Below are positions 38,094-48,511 of a stretch of 64,000 nucleotides of DNA, piece by piece (the stretch's first letter is position 1; every line of letters begins with the position of its first letter). The position numbers were made by a program, and so were the translations under genes. This stretch comes from Microbulbifer agarilyticus (GTDB taxonomy: Bacteria; Pseudomonadota; Gammaproteobacteria; Pseudomonadales; Cellvibrionaceae), in NCBI RefSeq assembly GCF_020171345.1, contig NZ_JAIUZM010000001.1, positions 1,116,001 to 1,180,000 of the forward strand, in the 5' to 3' direction. The notes below the pieces were generated by a model. That model was not told the DNA's origin, did not search any database, and was given only the letters and a program-made list of their open reading frames with translations.

Positions 38094-38441
38094 TCAGTCT
38101 TGGCTGCGTGACGCTTTTTCTTCGAGGCCGGAAAGGCCGAATCGACGCCCCAGCTCATCCAGTACCGCGCGGGAGTCCACGCCCAAGTGGTTGAGCATCA
38201 CCAGGGAGTGAAACCACAGATCCGCGGTTTCCGAAATCATCGCCTGGTACTCGTCGCTGCCGGCGCCCTTGCCCTCGGCGTCCTTGGCGGCAAGCACCAG
38301 CTCGGTGGACTCTTCACCCACCTTCTCCAAAATCTTGTTCAGCCCCTTGGCGTGCAGGCTGGCGACATAGGAAGAGTCGGCATCCGCTTCCTGCATGCGC
38401 ATGCGCAGGACCCGGTCCAGTTGTGTCAGCATATTACTCAT
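38094..38441 (-). CDS. hisE: Phosphoribosyl-ATP pyrophosphatase
   Basis: Second step of histidine biosynthesis. 115 residues with the MazG-like metal-binding helices [15 protein letters not shown] and [18 protein letters not shown] 38441 overlaps the hisI stop by four bases, so the two steps are translated together as separate proteins rather than fused as in enterics. Confidence 0.95.
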   Translation of the reverse strand: MSNMLTQLDRVLRMRMQEADADSSYVASLHAKGLNKILEKVGEESTELVLAAKDAEGKGAGSDEYQAMISETADLWFHSLVMLNHLGVDSRAVLDELGRRFGLSGLEEKASRSQD

Positions 38442-38857
38442 GACGCGGTCTTCTTCTCCCCTGAATAGATCTCTTTCGGGTCGGTGATGACCGGCTGGCG
38501 AACCTGCCACTGGCCGTTTTCCAGTACCTGATAGAAACAACTGGTGCGACCTGTATGGCAGGCGATGCCGCCAAGCTGCTCGACCAGCAGAACAATGGTG
38601 TCGCCGTCGCAATCGAGGCGCATCTCGCGCACCAACTGTACATGGCCGGAAGACTCGCCCTTGCGCCACAACTTGCCGCGGGAGCGGGACCAGTAGACCG
38701 CGCGCCCTTCCTCGGCGGTTAGACGCAGGGATTCGACATTCATCCACGCCATCATCAGCACGCGGCCGGTTTTAACATCCTGCGCGATGGCAGGCACCAG
38801 ACCGTCGCTGTTCCAGCTGACTGCTTCTGTGAAATCAGTTTCACTCACCGTTCGCAT
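38438..38857 (-). CDS. hisI: Phosphoribosyl-AMP cyclohydrolase
   Basis: Third step of histidine biosynthesis; opens the adenine ring of PR-AMP. 139 residues with [37 protein letters not shown], Mg site [13 protein letters not shown] and Zn ligands in [11 protein letters not shown]. First gene of the his-tat run. Confidence 0.95.
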   Translation of the reverse strand: MRTVSETDFTEAVSWNSDGLVPAIAQDVKTGRVLMMAWMNVESLRLTAEEGRAVYWSRSRGKLWRKGESSGHVQLVREMRLDCDGDTIVLLVEQLGGIACHTGRTSCFYQVLENGQWQVRQPVITDPKEIYSGEKKTAS

Positions 38858-38967
38858 TCCTTACTGCATTCGATATTGTAGGCTCATGGTCCTCGCCTAA
38901 AGGCCGGAGTGTGACCGACCTTTCGAGGTTCTCGACAGGACTCACTAAAAGCCCCGAGCCCAAACCT

Positions 38968-40602
38968 TCAGGGCCACAGCAGCAGCGCCAGCGCGGCCGC
39001 GCCCATCATCCAACTGACCGCCGGTATCTGCGCCAGTAACCCCGGTGATGCCACCAGGGCAGCACCTGCGGCCAGCAAGCCACCGACAATCATTCGCGCG
39101 TAACGGGTGCGCCCCCGTTGGCGGCTGCCCGCCAGCTGGTCACTCAGCTGCTGCAGCTGCGGACCCAGTTCGCGCCCCTGTTCCAGAGCGGAAAACGCCA
39201 TTTGCGGCAATTGCGGCAATTTTTCCAGCCACTCCGGCCCATATCGCTTAATTTCGCCGACAATCGTCTTGGGATGAATACGCTCGCGCATCCATCGCTC
39301 GAGAAACGGATGGGCAGTCTTCCACAGATCCAGCTGAGGATAAAGCTGTCGCCCTAATCCTTCTATATTGAGCAAGGTTTTCTGCAAAAGTACCAGCTGA
39401 GGCTGGACTTCCATCTCAAAACGCCGCGCAGTCTGGAACAAACTGATTAACACGCGCGCAAAGGAGATTTCCCCCAGAGGCTTTTCAAAGATCGGCTCGC
39501 ACACCGCGCGAATCGCGGACTCGAAGGCGTTGATCGGCGTATCCCGGCGCACCCAGCCGCTCTGTACATGCAATTCGGCGACCATACGGTAGTCGCGGCG
39601 GAACATGGCGAGGATATTCCGTGCCATGTAGTACTGATCTTCGCGCGTCAGGCTGCCGACGATGGCGGTATCGATGGCGATGTACTTGGGGCGATCCGGA
39701 TGTTCGCGGGACACAAAGATGTTGCCCGGGTGCATATCGGCGTGGAAGAAGTTGTGCTCGAACACCTGCTTGAAGAAGATCTCCACACCGCGTTCGGCCA
39801 GCAGTTCCATATTGGTGTTCTGCGCGCGCAGCTGCTCCAGGTCGGTTACCGGAATGCCGTCGATGCGCTCCAGCACCAGCACGTTCTCACGGGTGTAGTC
39901 CCAGTAGACTTCCGGCACATACAGCAGCGGTGAATTGGCGAAGTTGCGCTTGAGCTCGGAGCCGTTGGAGGCCTCGCGCACCAGGTCCAGCTCGCCCTCA
40001 ATGGTGTGGCGGTAGTCTTCCACCACCTCCACCGGGCGCATGCGTGGGCCGTCCGGCAAATAGCGCTCGATCCAGCGGGCGATATAACGCAGTAATTGCA
40101 GGTCCTGCTGTATCACCTTATTAATGCCAGGGCGCAGCACCTTCACCACCACCGATTGGCCTGGCTCGCCGTTTTCATCTTTCAGGCGCGCACCGTGTAC
40201 CTGTGCCACCGACGCGGACGCCAGCGGCTCGCGGTCAAACTCGGCAAACAATTCATCCACCGGTGCACCCAGCGATGTCTCGATGCGGTCGATACACTGG
40301 TCGATTGGGAACGGCGGCACATTGTCCTGGAGCTGGTTCAGCTCCAGCACCATGTCCGGCGGCAGCAGGTCCGGGCGCGTGGACAGCAACTGGCCAAACT
40401 TCACATAAATAGGCCCGAGGTCTTCCAGTGCGCAGCGCAGGCGCTCGCCGCGGGTCATGTTTTTCGCTTTGCCCGCAGGCAACAGCTTGTAGGGCGCCCA
40501 CAGCGTGCGCAACCACAGCGGCTGATACTCCGCCGGCACCAGTTCATTCAGTCGGTAGCGCAGGAACACCCGCGCGATGGTGAGGCTTCTCGCTAGTGGC
40601 AC
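38968..40602 (-). CDS. ubiB: Ubiquinone biosynthesis regulatory kinase-like protein UbiB
   Basis: 544-residue ADCK/ABC1-family atypical kinase needed for aerobic ubiquinone synthesis, probably extracting or presenting lipid intermediates. KxGQ motif [15 protein letters not shown], Ala-rich loop replacing the P-loop ([11 protein letters not shown]), catalytic [10 protein letters not shown] and metal-binding IDTAIVG. The C-terminus holds two membrane helices (about 500-540). Start is GTG 40602, one base after the ubiJ stop, implying translational coupling. It ends close to the window's hisI promoter region. Confidence 0.96.
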   Translation of the reverse strand: MPLARSLTIARVFLRYRLNELVPAEYQPLWLRTLWAPYKLLPAGKAKNMTRGERLRCALEDLGPIYVKFGQLLSTRPDLLPPDMVLELNQLQDNVPPFPIDQCIDRIETSLGAPVDELFAEFDREPLASASVAQVHGARLKDENGEPGQSVVVKVLRPGINKVIQQDLQLLRYIARWIERYLPDGPRMRPVEVVEDYRHTIEGELDLVREASNGSELKRNFANSPLLYVPEVYWDYTRENVLVLERIDGIPVTDLEQLRAQNTNMELLAERGVEIFFKQVFEHNFFHADMHPGNIFVSREHPDRPKYIAIDTAIVGSLTREDQYYMARNILAMFRRDYRMVAELHVQSGWVRRDTPINAFESAIRAVCEPIFEKPLGEISFARVLISLFQTARRFEMEVQPQLVLLQKTLLNIEGLGRQLYPQLDLWKTAHPFLERWMRERIHPKTIVGEIKRYGPEWLEKLPQLPQMAFSALEQGRELGPQLQQLSDQLAGSRQRGRTRYARMIVGGLLAAGAALVASPGLLAQIPAVSWMMGAAALALLLWP

Positions 40603-40603
40603 G

Positions 40604-41275
40604 TCAACGCTTCTCCTGCCCGGGCTTGCCGCTGGCGGCCTTTACCTGCGCCGCAAACTTGCGCTGCAAAATCGCCAGGCGCGCTTCCAGGCGGTCCACA
40701 CCGTGGGAAAATTCGGCCACATCCTCTGCAAAGGCTTCGAACTGCGCCTGCGGCGGTGTCATGCGCCACTCTTCACTCACCGCTTCCGCGGTTGCTTTCG
40801 GTGCGGTGCCGAGCGCGTCTTTCAGCCAGCTCGCCGCCATGCGCACGCCGGTGCCCAGCTGATGGGCCGGCGAATCGCCAATTAACTTGGAGACGGGTTC
40901 TTCCCAGTCGATATCCAGCTCGCGCAGGGTCGACTGCAGCTCTGCCAGCAGTGCACTGGAACCGCGCACCGTCACCCCCAGTTTGGCCGGCGTGGCATCG
41001 CGGTTTCTCAGCAACTGGATAAATGCCAGGGCAGAACCGGACAGCTCGGTGGTCACCTCGCCATCCCAGCGGCTGTGCACTTCGATGTAGCCACCTTCAC
41101 CCTCGTCGTCGATAAACAGGAACAGGGACATGGCCGGCGCCGTGAGGTTCACCCCCAGCACCTTGCCCGCAAGTTTGCCGAGGCGTGCGCGGCTGCCCGG
41201 GTCGTAACGCAGGGCGGTGTTGATGGCGGTTTCCAGTGTGGCGTCAAAACCGGCGCGGAAGGTGGGATCGGTCAT
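40604..41275 (-). CDS. ubiJ: Ubiquinone biosynthesis accessory factor UbiJ
   Basis: 223 residues with an N-terminal SCP2 lipid-binding domain (about 15-120: [27 protein letters not shown]...), a hydrophobic pocket expected to carry octaprenyl intermediates of the Ubi complex, and a C-terminal coiled region ([19 protein letters not shown]). Middle gene of ubiE-ubiJ-ubiB. Confidence 0.92.
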   Translation of the reverse strand: MTDPTFRAGFDATLETAINTALRYDPGSRARLGKLAGKVLGVNLTAPAMSLFLFIDDEGEGGYIEVHSRWDGEVTTELSGSALAFIQLLRNRDATPAKLGVTVRGSSALLAELQSTLRELDIDWEEPVSKLIGDSPAHQLGTGVRMAASWLKDALGTAPKATAEAVSEEWRMTPPQAQFEAFAEDVAEFSHGVDRLEARLAILQRKFAAQVKAASGKPGQEKR

Positions 41276-41317
41276 GATTATTTTTTCAGTGCCCGGAAGC
41301 TATACGCGAAGGCGGTG

Positions 41318-41415
41318 CTTCCGGTGTCTGTTCGCAGGACCTTCACCGCCAGGGATGGCGGTGCAGAGCCCCCATGGATGGGTCTACGGCGTGTCCTGTG
41401 AACAGACACCGGAAG
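41318..41415 (+). repeat. Composite palindromic intergenic element, copy 1
   Basis: Outer inverted arms 41318-41340 and 41393-41415 (22 of 23 bases complementary). Between them are two small hairpins: ACCGCC-AGGGAT-GGCGGT (41345-41362) and CCC-ATGGAT-GGG (41371-41382), then TCTACGGCG. Copy 2 at 49895-49997, on the opposite strand, has the same order of parts but different outer arms. It sits between ubiE and ubiJ, both read on the minus strand, so it would be transcribed within that operon. Confidence 0.75.
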
Positions 41416-41461
41416 TGGCGCCGCCACAAGGCGAAATCCGAGCCCCCAAACTCAAAAATTG

Positions 41462-42211
41462 TCAGGGTTTGATGCCCTTATGCAAAGCCACGATGCCACC
41501 GGTCATATTGTGGAATTCACAATCCACAAAACCGGCATCGCTCATCATGCCTTTGAGGGTTTCCTGGTCCGGGTGCATACGAATGCTCTCGGCCAGATAA
41601 CGATAGCTATCGGCATCGTCCGCCACCAGCTTGCCCATAAACGGCAGCAGGCGGAAAGAATACTGATCGTAGACCTTTTCCAGCAGTTTCGACTCCGGCT
41701 TGGAGAACTCCAGCACCAGCAGACGCCCACCAGGTTTGAGCACACGCAGCATGGAGCGCAGCGCCAGGTCTTTGTCCGTCACGTTGCGCAGACCGAACGC
41801 GATGGTGATGCAATCAAACGTGTTGTCGGGGAAGGGCAGGTACTGGGCGTCCGCCTGAACCGTCTCCACATTGCCGGCAATGCCGCGGTCCAGCAAGCGA
41901 TCGCGGCCGACCTTCAACATGGACGCATTGATATCCGCCAACACCACCTTGCCGGTAGGGCCAACGATGCGGGAAAAGCGCGCGGTCAGGTCACCGGTAC
42001 CGCCGGCAATATCCAGGATCGTCTGGCCCGGGCGCGCCGCAGAAAGCTCAATGGTGAAGCGTTTCCACAGGCGGTGGACACCACCCGACATCAGGTCGTT
42101 CATCACGTCATAGCGGGCCGCTACCGAGTGGAATACATCCGCCACTCGTCCCGCCTTTTCCTCCACCGGTACCTGCTGGTAGCCGAAGTGGGTCGTCTTG
42201 CGTTCGCTCAT
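41462..42211 (-). CDS. ubiE: Ubiquinone/menaquinone C-methyltransferase
   Basis: 249-residue SAM-dependent methyltransferase adding the ring C-methyl in ubiquinone (and menaquinone) synthesis. Motif [48 protein letters not shown], and [11 protein letters not shown] are diagnostic. ATG 42211 starts [15 protein letters not shown]; the frame is open upstream to 42295 but those residues are not conserved. Confidence 0.97.
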   Translation of the reverse strand: MSERKTTHFGYQQVPVEEKAGRVADVFHSVAARYDVMNDLMSGGVHRLWKRFTIELSAARPGQTILDIAGGTGDLTARFSRIVGPTGKVVLADINASMLKVGRDRLLDRGIAGNVETVQADAQYLPFPDNTFDCITIAFGLRNVTDKDLALRSMLRVLKPGGRLLVLEFSKPESKLLEKVYDQYSFRLLPFMGKLVADDADSYRYLAESIRMHPDQETLKGMMSDAGFVDCEFHNMTGGIVALHKGIKP

Positions 42212-42341
42212 CTTGTGCCTGCTGCGCCAAATTTCAGGGCCACATTGTACATGGGGCGGACCTGATCGGCACCGCCACAGACTAAACTTGAGCAAACTCG
42301 AGGCAACGCCGCTCTCTTTCCGTTCTGCTTCTGCCCTGCTT

Positions 42342-43178
42342 ATGTCTTATCAATTGCACAGCAAGCACCCACTAGCCCCGTCGATTCGTGCGGTTGCGCG
42401 CGCGCAGGTGCATGCAGCCATCGCCTGCTGCCAGTCGGCGGAAGACGGCCACGCCATCCACAGCGTGCGTAAACACGGCAAAAAATTGCGCGCCCTGTTG
42501 CGCCTTATCCGCTACGCCAATACCACCACCGACACCCTGTACCACACCGAAAATGCCCGTTACCGCAGCATTAATGCTGCCCTCAGTACCTGCCGCGAAA
42601 ATGCATCGCTACATCTCGCCCTGGAGGATCAACTGGAAGCCGAGCGTTTCCCACACACGGCGGCGCACCTGAAGGGCCGACTGGATAACGGGCACACAGA
42701 GAAGCTGCTGGCGCAGGCCGAAAAATCGTTGCAACTGGCGCTGATAAAAATTGATGGCTGGCACTTTCAGGGCGCCAGCTGGGACGATATTGAATTGGGC
42801 TACTGCAAAAGCTACCGGCGGGCATTCAAGGCCATGAGACACGCCTTTGCAATGAGTACAGACGAGCACTTCCACACGCTGCGTAAACGCGTCAAAGACC
42901 AGTGGTACCAGAGTCGCTTACTGGAAGAACACTACCCGGAAACCATCGGCACGCGCACCCGTGGCCTGCAAAAGCTGGCCAGCGCACTGGGCGACTGGCG
43001 CGACCTGCGGTTACTTTGCCAGCACCTTGCGCGCTACGGGGATGACACGCCCGAAATGGCCAGCGAGCAGCGCGCATTGTTGGAGCAGGCAAATCAGCGA
43101 TTACAGCAGCTACGCATCGAAATACAACAACTTTGTGAGAGTCTTTTCCTACAGCCAAGCTGCCCCCTTAGTAAGTGA
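42342..43178 (+). CDS. CHAD domain-containing protein
   Basis: 278 residues made almost wholly of the CHAD helical domain, which binds inorganic polyphosphate through conserved His and basic residues. Seen here: [21 protein letters not shown] near residue 40 and [20 protein letters not shown] near 180, the paired CHAD signatures. No CYTH domain is attached. Divergent from ubiE with a 130-base gap. Together with PPK2 at 22.5-23.5 kb it points to polyphosphate metabolism, though they are far apart. Confidence 0.9.
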   Translation: MSYQLHSKHPLAPSIRAVARAQVHAAIACCQSAEDGHAIHSVRKHGKKLRALLRLIRYANTTTDTLYHTENARYRSINAALSTCRENASLHLALEDQLEAERFPHTAAHLKGRLDNGHTEKLLAQAEKSLQLALIKIDGWHFQGASWDDIELGYCKSYRRAFKAMRHAFAMSTDEHFHTLRKRVKDQWYQSRLLEEHYPETIGTRTRGLQKLASALGDWRDLRLLCQHLARYGDDTPEMASEQRALLEQANQRLQQLRIEIQQLCESLFLQPSCPLSK

Positions 43179-43306
43179 CTGATTAGTAACAACTTTTCGT
43201 TTTGCCACATTAGTTATTGAGGGTACTTTCGTCCCATTCGTTACATATATACGGCACAAAATTCTGACTGCCGTTTTAGACCTATAAAATGCTTAGAGGG
43301 GAGATA

Positions 43307-46180
43307 ATGAAAACTAATGCACTTTCTATGGCCATCCGCGGGGCCATTCTCGCTGCAGTTGGTGCAGCACCTGCATTTGCGCAGCAAGCCTCCGAACCGG
43401 CGGACGCTACCAGCATTGATGACGGAGCTATCGAGCAAGTAACTGTGACCGGCTCGCGTATCGCTCGCCCGAACGCAGTTAGCCCGACGCCTGTCACCTC
43501 TTTGACAGCTGAAGACATCAGCCTGAGCGGCGAGACCAACTTGGGTGACTTCCTCAACACCATGCCCGCACTGCGCTCCACGTTCTCCGGCCAAAACTCC
43601 GGTCGCTTCATCGGCACCGTAGGCTTGAACCTTTTGGACTTGCGTGGTCTCGGTACCTCTCGCACATTGGTGCTGCAAGATGGGCGCCGCCACATTTCCT
43701 CATCCATTGGTACATCCGCAGTGGACGTCAACACTATCCCAGAAGATCTGGTTGAGCGCGTCGACGTGATCACAGGTGGCGCTTCTGCTATCTACGGTGC
43801 GGATGCGGTATCTGGCGTAGTAAACTTCATCCTTAAAGACGACTTCGAAGGCGTCAAGGTCAGTGCTTTCGGCAGCGATACCGAACGTGGTGGTGCGGAA
43901 ACTACTGAACTTTCTGTCACCTTCGGGCAGAACTTTTTAGATGGTCGCGCGAATATCGCTGGTAGCGTTCAGCACACCACTCGTGGTGATGTATACGGTA
44001 CTGAACGTGACTGGATTACTAAAGGTTACGGCACTTTGGTAAACCCTGCCGATGTAGACCCCGACACCGGTGCAGTCATTCCTGACAATGGTGTGCCCGA
44101 CAGAATCGTAGTCCAGGACTATCGCATTCCGTTTATCAGCGACAACGGTATCGCCTTCCTTCCTTACGGCGATTACACCTTTAATAATGACGGGACTGCA
44201 CGTCCGGTGATCCCCGGTGATGTATGTGACATTAACGGCCGCTGCTCCGGTGGTGACGGCTACGCCTTTGTTGGCCAGTACCAAATGTACCCAAGTATGG
44301 ATACGACTAATGTATTCCTGAAAGGCCACTTCGATATTTCTGACACCATGCAGCTATTCGGTGAAGCGAAATATGTAAATCATGAAGCAGAAAGCTGGGG
44401 ACAGGCGAGTTTTAGCTACAACGGTTATTCGTCCACCAACCCATTCCTTGACAAAGACCTATCCGACCGCTTGGTAGCCGATGGAGTTCCTGCGTTTGGC
44501 ATGTACCGTATGCATTCCGACTTGGGCTACCGCGGTGATTTGGCAGAGCGTGAGACCATGCGCTTTGTGACTGGCCTTAAAGGTGAACTGGGCGGTGGCT
44601 GGACCTATGAAACCAGCCTGGTATACGGCGAGTACAACGCCGATATTTTCTATGTAAACAACCGCTACAACGAACGTTTTGAACAAGCCATCGATGCTGT
44701 CGAACTTGACGGTGAAATTGTTTGTGCGGATGAAGAAGCTCGAGCGGCCGGCTGTCAGCCACTGAATATGTTCGGTTTCGGCCTGAACTCTCAAGAAGCC
44801 GTCGACTGGGTAATGCTCGACGACACCGGCTCTGTAGAGAAAATGACCCAAACCGTGGCCTCCGGCTTCGTAACCGGCGATTTGATCGATCTTCCTGCGG
44901 GCCCGCTGTCTGTAGTGGGTGGCTTTGAATATCGCGAAGAAACCAGCTTTGTTGATTTCGATGAAATCATCAAAAATGGCGATACATTCATGAATGCGTT
45001 AGCGTCCACCGATGGCGAATATGACGTTACAGAAGTTTTCGTCGAAGTATCTGCGCCTCTGCTCGCCGACCTGCCAGGTGTACAGAGCCTAATGTTTGAT
45101 ACCGCCTATCGCGCTGCAGACTACTCCACCGTAGGTAACACTGGTGCTTGGAAAGCGGGCCTTGACTGGACCATCATCGACGACGTGCGCGTTCGAGCCA
45201 CCACTTCTCAGGCCGTACGTGCACCAAATATCGATGAGCTCTTCGCCCCGCTGGGTGAGAACTTCTATAACGTCAATGACCCCTGTGACTACCGCGAACT
45301 GGGTAGCGCACCTGACCCCGAGCTACGTCGTGCGAACTGTGCCGCTCTGGGACTGGCCGCAGATTATGAATCCCCCTGGAATGGCGGCCCGACCCTTGGC
45401 GGCTTCAGTGGCGGCAATCCTGATCTGATGGAAGAAACCGCAACCACTTTGACCTACGGCATGGTAATTACTCCACGCTTCGCCGACGGCCTTACCCTGA
45501 CTGTGGACTACTGGGATATCGAAATCGAAGATGCGATTTCCTATTACAGCGGGCAGACCATTTTGGACAAGTGTGTTGACGGTGCTTCCATCAATAACGC
45601 TTTCTGCGGAAATATCGAGCGAGCCGCTAACGGTGACCTGACCTCTCTGACTAGCTCAGCTCTAAACGCCTCCAAGCTCACAGCACGCGGTGTGGACTAC
45701 GAGCTACGTTACGACCTCGAACTGGCCGACCTGTTCAAGTCTGAATTCGGAAGCCTGAGCCTGGCTATACAGGGAACCCGCCTGCTCGAGCGCGACGATT
45801 TCTCGTTCCAGAACGAGCCTGATAGCGTCGATCCTGTAGCTGGCGAACTGGGTGACCCAGAAGATGCCTATAACATGAACGTTACCTACCGCTATGGCGA
45901 CCTCTCCGTTAATTGGGGTCACCGTTACATTGGTGACCAGGCGCTGTACGACATCGGCCTAGAACGTCCAGAGGCTTCAGCTCCTAGCTACACAGGCGAA
46001 GTTCGCTACAACAGTCTGCGTACTAGCTATCTGTATCAGGATAAAGTCGAAGTATACGGCGGCATTAACAACTTGGAAGACAAAGAGCCACCAGCATTCC
46101 TGACTGGTACTGGTGGTGGCTCCGGCATGTATGACACCATGGGTCGCAGCTTCTACCTGGGTGCAAACTACACCTTCTAA
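43307..46180 (+). CDS. TonB-dependent receptor
   Basis: 957-residue outer-membrane receptor. Signal peptide 1-26 (ending APAFA), TonB box IEQVTVTGSR, plug domain with NLLDLRGLGTSRTLVLQDGRRH and VERVDVITGGASAIYGADAVSGVVNFILKDDFEG, then a long barrel ending YLGANYTF. ATG 43307 has GAGGGGAG just upstream and gives the better signal peptide than the GTG/ATG choices five to six codons earlier. Codon choice is visibly more A/T-ending than in neighbouring genes. Substrate unknown; the plug motifs are like receptors for peptides or oligosaccharides in marine bacteria. Confidence 0.95.
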   Translation: MKTNALSMAIRGAILAAVGAAPAFAQQASEPADATSIDDGAIEQVTVTGSRIARPNAVSPTPVTSLTAEDISLSGETNLGDFLNTMPALRSTFSGQNSGRFIGTVGLNLLDLRGLGTSRTLVLQDGRRHISSSIGTSAVDVNTIPEDLVERVDVITGGASAIYGADAVSGVVNFILKDDFEGVKVSAFGSDTERGGAETTELSVTFGQNFLDGRANIAGSVQHTTRGDVYGTERDWITKGYGTLVNPADVDPDTGAVIPDNGVPDRIVVQDYRIPFISDNGIAFLPYGDYTFNNDGTARPVIPGDVCDINGRCSGGDGYAFVGQYQMYPSMDTTNVFLKGHFDISDTMQLFGEAKYVNHEAESWGQASFSYNGYSSTNPFLDKDLSDRLVADGVPAFGMYRMHSDLGYRGDLAERETMRFVTGLKGELGGGWTYETSLVYGEYNADIFYVNNRYNERFEQAIDAVELDGEIVCADEEARAAGCQPLNMFGFGLNSQEAVDWVMLDDTGSVEKMTQTVASGFVTGDLIDLPAGPLSVVGGFEYREETSFVDFDEIIKNGDTFMNALASTDGEYDVTEVFVEVSAPLLADLPGVQSLMFDTAYRAADYSTVGNTGAWKAGLDWTIIDDVRVRATTSQAVRAPNIDELFAPLGENFYNVNDPCDYRELGSAPDPELRRANCAALGLAADYESPWNGGPTLGGFSGGNPDLMEETATTLTYGMVITPRFADGLTLTVDYWDIEIEDAISYYSGQTILDKCVDGASINNAFCGNIERAANGDLTSLTSSALNASKLTARGVDYELRYDLELADLFKSEFGSLSLAIQGTRLLERDDFSFQNEPDSVDPVAGELGDPEDAYNMNVTYRYGDLSVNWGHRYIGDQALYDIGLERPEASAPSYTGEVRYNSLRTSYLYQDKVEVYGGINNLEDKEPPAFLTGTGGGSGMYDTMGRSFYLGANYTF

Positions 46181-46220
46181 AATAGACTCTTGATCGCAGC
46201 TTTTGACGCTGCAATAGAAA

Positions 46221-46269
46221 AGGGGCCATATGGCCCCTCTTATAGCCGCACTATACGTGCGGCTTTTTT
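46221..46269 (+). terminator. Tandem hairpins with U-tract after the TonB receptor
   Basis: Palindrome AGGGGCCATATGGCCCCT (46221-46238) and then GCCGCAC-TATAC-GTGCGGC followed by six T. The second is a canonical intrinsic terminator 65 bases after the receptor stop. Confidence 0.9.
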
Positions 46270-46290
46270 ATTTGTGCTTTTCGTATTGCT

Positions 46291-47910
46291 TTAAATCCCT
46301 TTTAGCAAACCGCCCGCGTGCACCATTACATGAAAAACAACATTCTGCTCTTTGGTACCGGTAAGCAGGTGCGCACCGGGGCCACGCGCCCAGACACCGA
46401 CGTCCTCACCCCCGTGGGTTTCGCTATCCAATGGCACCAACGACTCCTGGTGGAAGCCGCTTAATTCTGTATCGATAGCGTGGAGATCGTGACGCCCCGC
46501 ATTGACCGGATCATCGTAGCGATCGTCCGCATTGGCGCTGTCACCGAGATCGGCGAAGCCGAGGCCATTGGCGTAGCTAATGGTGGTGTAGGGCATACCG
46601 TCAGCCGCCAGCGATACGTTTTCCTTGGGCTCGCCGGTTTCGTCATTGCCGACCACCTTGCCCAGAATCGGGTTGCCGCGGGTGGGGTAGCCGGCGATGG
46701 TCATTACATGGCTGTGGTCGGCGGTAACTATGATCAGGGTGTCTTCGGCACTGGTGTTATCCATGGCCACCTGTACCGCGCGGGCCATTTCCACACCGTC
46801 GGTCAGCGCACTGTAGGCGCTGCCCGCATGGTGGCCGTGATCGATGCGGCCGGATTCGATCATGGCAAAATAGCCCTTGTCGTTTTTGCTCAGCAGTTCG
46901 ATGGCTTTGGCGGTCATCTGTGACAGGGACGGCTCGCCGGCTTTGTCGTTCTTGCGATCCTCTTCGTAGCGCATGTGCGAGCTGGCAAACAGGCCGAGCA
47001 GCTTGTCGGTATCGGCTACCTCGAGTTGGTCGAACCCGGACTGGTCTTCGATATACACCGCTTCGGTGGTACCGTCGTTGTAGCGCGCCTTCCAGGCGTC
47101 GATCAGGTTGACACCATCCGTGCGCTTGCCGGACTTGCCCTCCAGGTCCTCCACCTCTTGCGGCAGGAAACTGCGACGGCCACCGCCCATGATCACGTCG
47201 ATACCATCGCCGGCCGCCAGCTCCACCATCTGGGTGGCAATATCTTTGCAGCCTTCGGGAGCAGTGGCCTCCCAGCCGCGCTCCGGTACTTTCGCGTAGG
47301 TAGCGGCCGGTGTGGCGTGGGTGATGCGCGCGGTACTTACCACGCCGGTGCTCTTGCCGAGATTTTCCGCCAGCTCGAGCGCAGTGGTGAGTGGGCGCTG
47401 CAGGCTCGCCGCGCAATCTCCGCGGGCCACGGTCTCATCCACATTCAACACGCCAGCCTTGGTTTTCACCCCGGCCATCAGTGCGGTGGCAGTGCCAGCA
47501 GAGTCCGGTGTTTGCTGGTTGGTGTTGTAGGTTTTGCTCAGGCCGGCAAACGGCATGGTTTCAAAACTCAGCCGGTATTCCTCACCACTCTGGCCTGCCA
47601 TCTGGCCGGCGAGAATGCGCATGGCGGTAACGGTGGAAATGCCCATGCCATCACCCACAAACAGAATGATGTTTTTGGCCGCACCGCGCTCATTGTTGAT
47701 TACCACATTCTGGGCGTGCGCGAGTGCAGCCTGGCCATCCCGGTACCAGCTGCTGGTTTGCTGCGACTCGGGAAGCTGCGTCGACTGTGCCGCGGATTTA
47801 CTGGACGATGGATTCGAGGAAGCACTCGGGGGGGTGTCAGGATCGCTACATGCAGCCACGGTCAGGCCGAAGGCGGTAACAAACGCGAGAGGGAGTCGAT
47901 GAAATTGCAT
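46291..47910 (-). CDS. Alkaline phosphatase (PhoA family), lipoprotein
   Basis: 539 residues. Lipobox VAAC (Cys21), then a Ser/Pro-rich linker of about 30 residues. Metal site NIILFVGDGMG (Asp87), nucleophile Ser137 in TPDSAGTATALMAG, GGGRRSFLP, SGRIDHGHHAGS, TADHSHVMTIAGYP and ETHGGEDVGVWARGPGAHLL complete the two-zinc/one-magnesium site. It releases phosphate from organic esters in the periplasm or cell surface. No Pho box is evident upstream (47911-48040). Confidence 0.95.
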   Translation of the reverse strand: MQFHRLPLAFVTAFGLTVAACSDPDTPPSASSNPSSSKSAAQSTQLPESQQTSSWYRDGQAALAHAQNVVINNERGAAKNIILFVGDGMGISTVTAMRILAGQMAGQSGEEYRLSFETMPFAGLSKTYNTNQQTPDSAGTATALMAGVKTKAGVLNVDETVARGDCAASLQRPLTTALELAENLGKSTGVVSTARITHATPAATYAKVPERGWEATAPEGCKDIATQMVELAAGDGIDVIMGGGRRSFLPQEVEDLEGKSGKRTDGVNLIDAWKARYNDGTTEAVYIEDQSGFDQLEVADTDKLLGLFASSHMRYEEDRKNDKAGEPSLSQMTAKAIELLSKNDKGYFAMIESGRIDHGHHAGSAYSALTDGVEMARAVQVAMDNTSAEDTLIIVTADHSHVMTIAGYPTRGNPILGKVVGNDETGEPKENVSLAADGMPYTTISYANGLGFADLGDSANADDRYDDPVNAGRHDLHAIDTELSGFHQESLVPLDSETHGGEDVGVWARGPGAHLLTGTKEQNVVFHVMVHAGGLLKGI

Positions 47911-48040
47911 ACTGTGCCCCGGTAAAAATTCGCCTACCGCCAGCCCAAGATAAAGGCTGAACAGTGGCGAGATGCTAAAGACTGGGGCGATAGTGTAGAG
48001 GATTTTGCGGACAGATTTGCTACTGACCTAGAGAGTAGAT

Positions 48041-48418
48041 TCAGCCAATCAGTTTCACCGCACTCTCATCGGGGTCCCGGCCCTTGCTCTGGGCTTGCAA
48101 CTGATTGAGGTAGCTTTGCCATTTTTCCTCTTGGGTATCGCACAGTTCGCGCAGGTAAGCCCAGGTGTATATGCCGCTATCGTGGCCATCGTCAAAAAAG
48201 ATCTGTAGTGCGTAGCGTCCGGCCGCAGCGACCTTGTCGATGCCCACATGGATTTTCCCATCCACCAATGTACCGTCACTGGCGCCATGGCCGCGCACTT
48301 CGGCACTGGGCGAATAGACCCGCAGGTATTCGGCGGGCAGCACAAACTCTTTATCGGCGTATTGCAGGCAAAGGTTTTTTTCGGCCTTGTTCAGGCGAAT
48401 TTTTTTCGGTGCGGACAT
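48041..48418 (-). CDS. DUF971 domain-containing protein
   Basis: 125-residue cytosolic protein with the DUF971 fold (KIRLNKAEKNLCLQYADKEFVLPAEYLRVYSPSAEVRGHG...). The domain is shared with gamma-butyrobetaine hydroxylase N-termini and Fe-S-linked proteins; FFDDGHDSGIYTWAYLREL near the C-terminus carries the conserved His/Asp. Located just downstream of hslU, the same neighbour as in Pseudomonas. Function unknown. Confidence 0.9.
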   Translation of the reverse strand: MSAPKKIRLNKAEKNLCLQYADKEFVLPAEYLRVYSPSAEVRGHGASDGTLVDGKIHVGIDKVAAAGRYALQIFFDDGHDSGIYTWAYLRELCDTQEEKWQSYLNQLQAQSKGRDPDESAVKLIG

Positions 48419-48471
48419 GGCAAAACCAAGAGTCAGTCAGAAGCGAGCGGCAAACTACCGTGAGATACAGC

Positions 48472-48494
48472 GAGGGCCGCGCAATGCGGCCCTC
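48472..48494 (-). terminator. Hairpin downstream of hslU
   Basis: GAGGGCCGC-GCAAT-GCGGCCCTC, 9-bp perfect stem 17 bases past the hslU stop. No U-tract on the minus strand. Confidence 0.4.
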
Positions 48495-48511
48495 ACCGGT
48501 GACAAGGCGAA

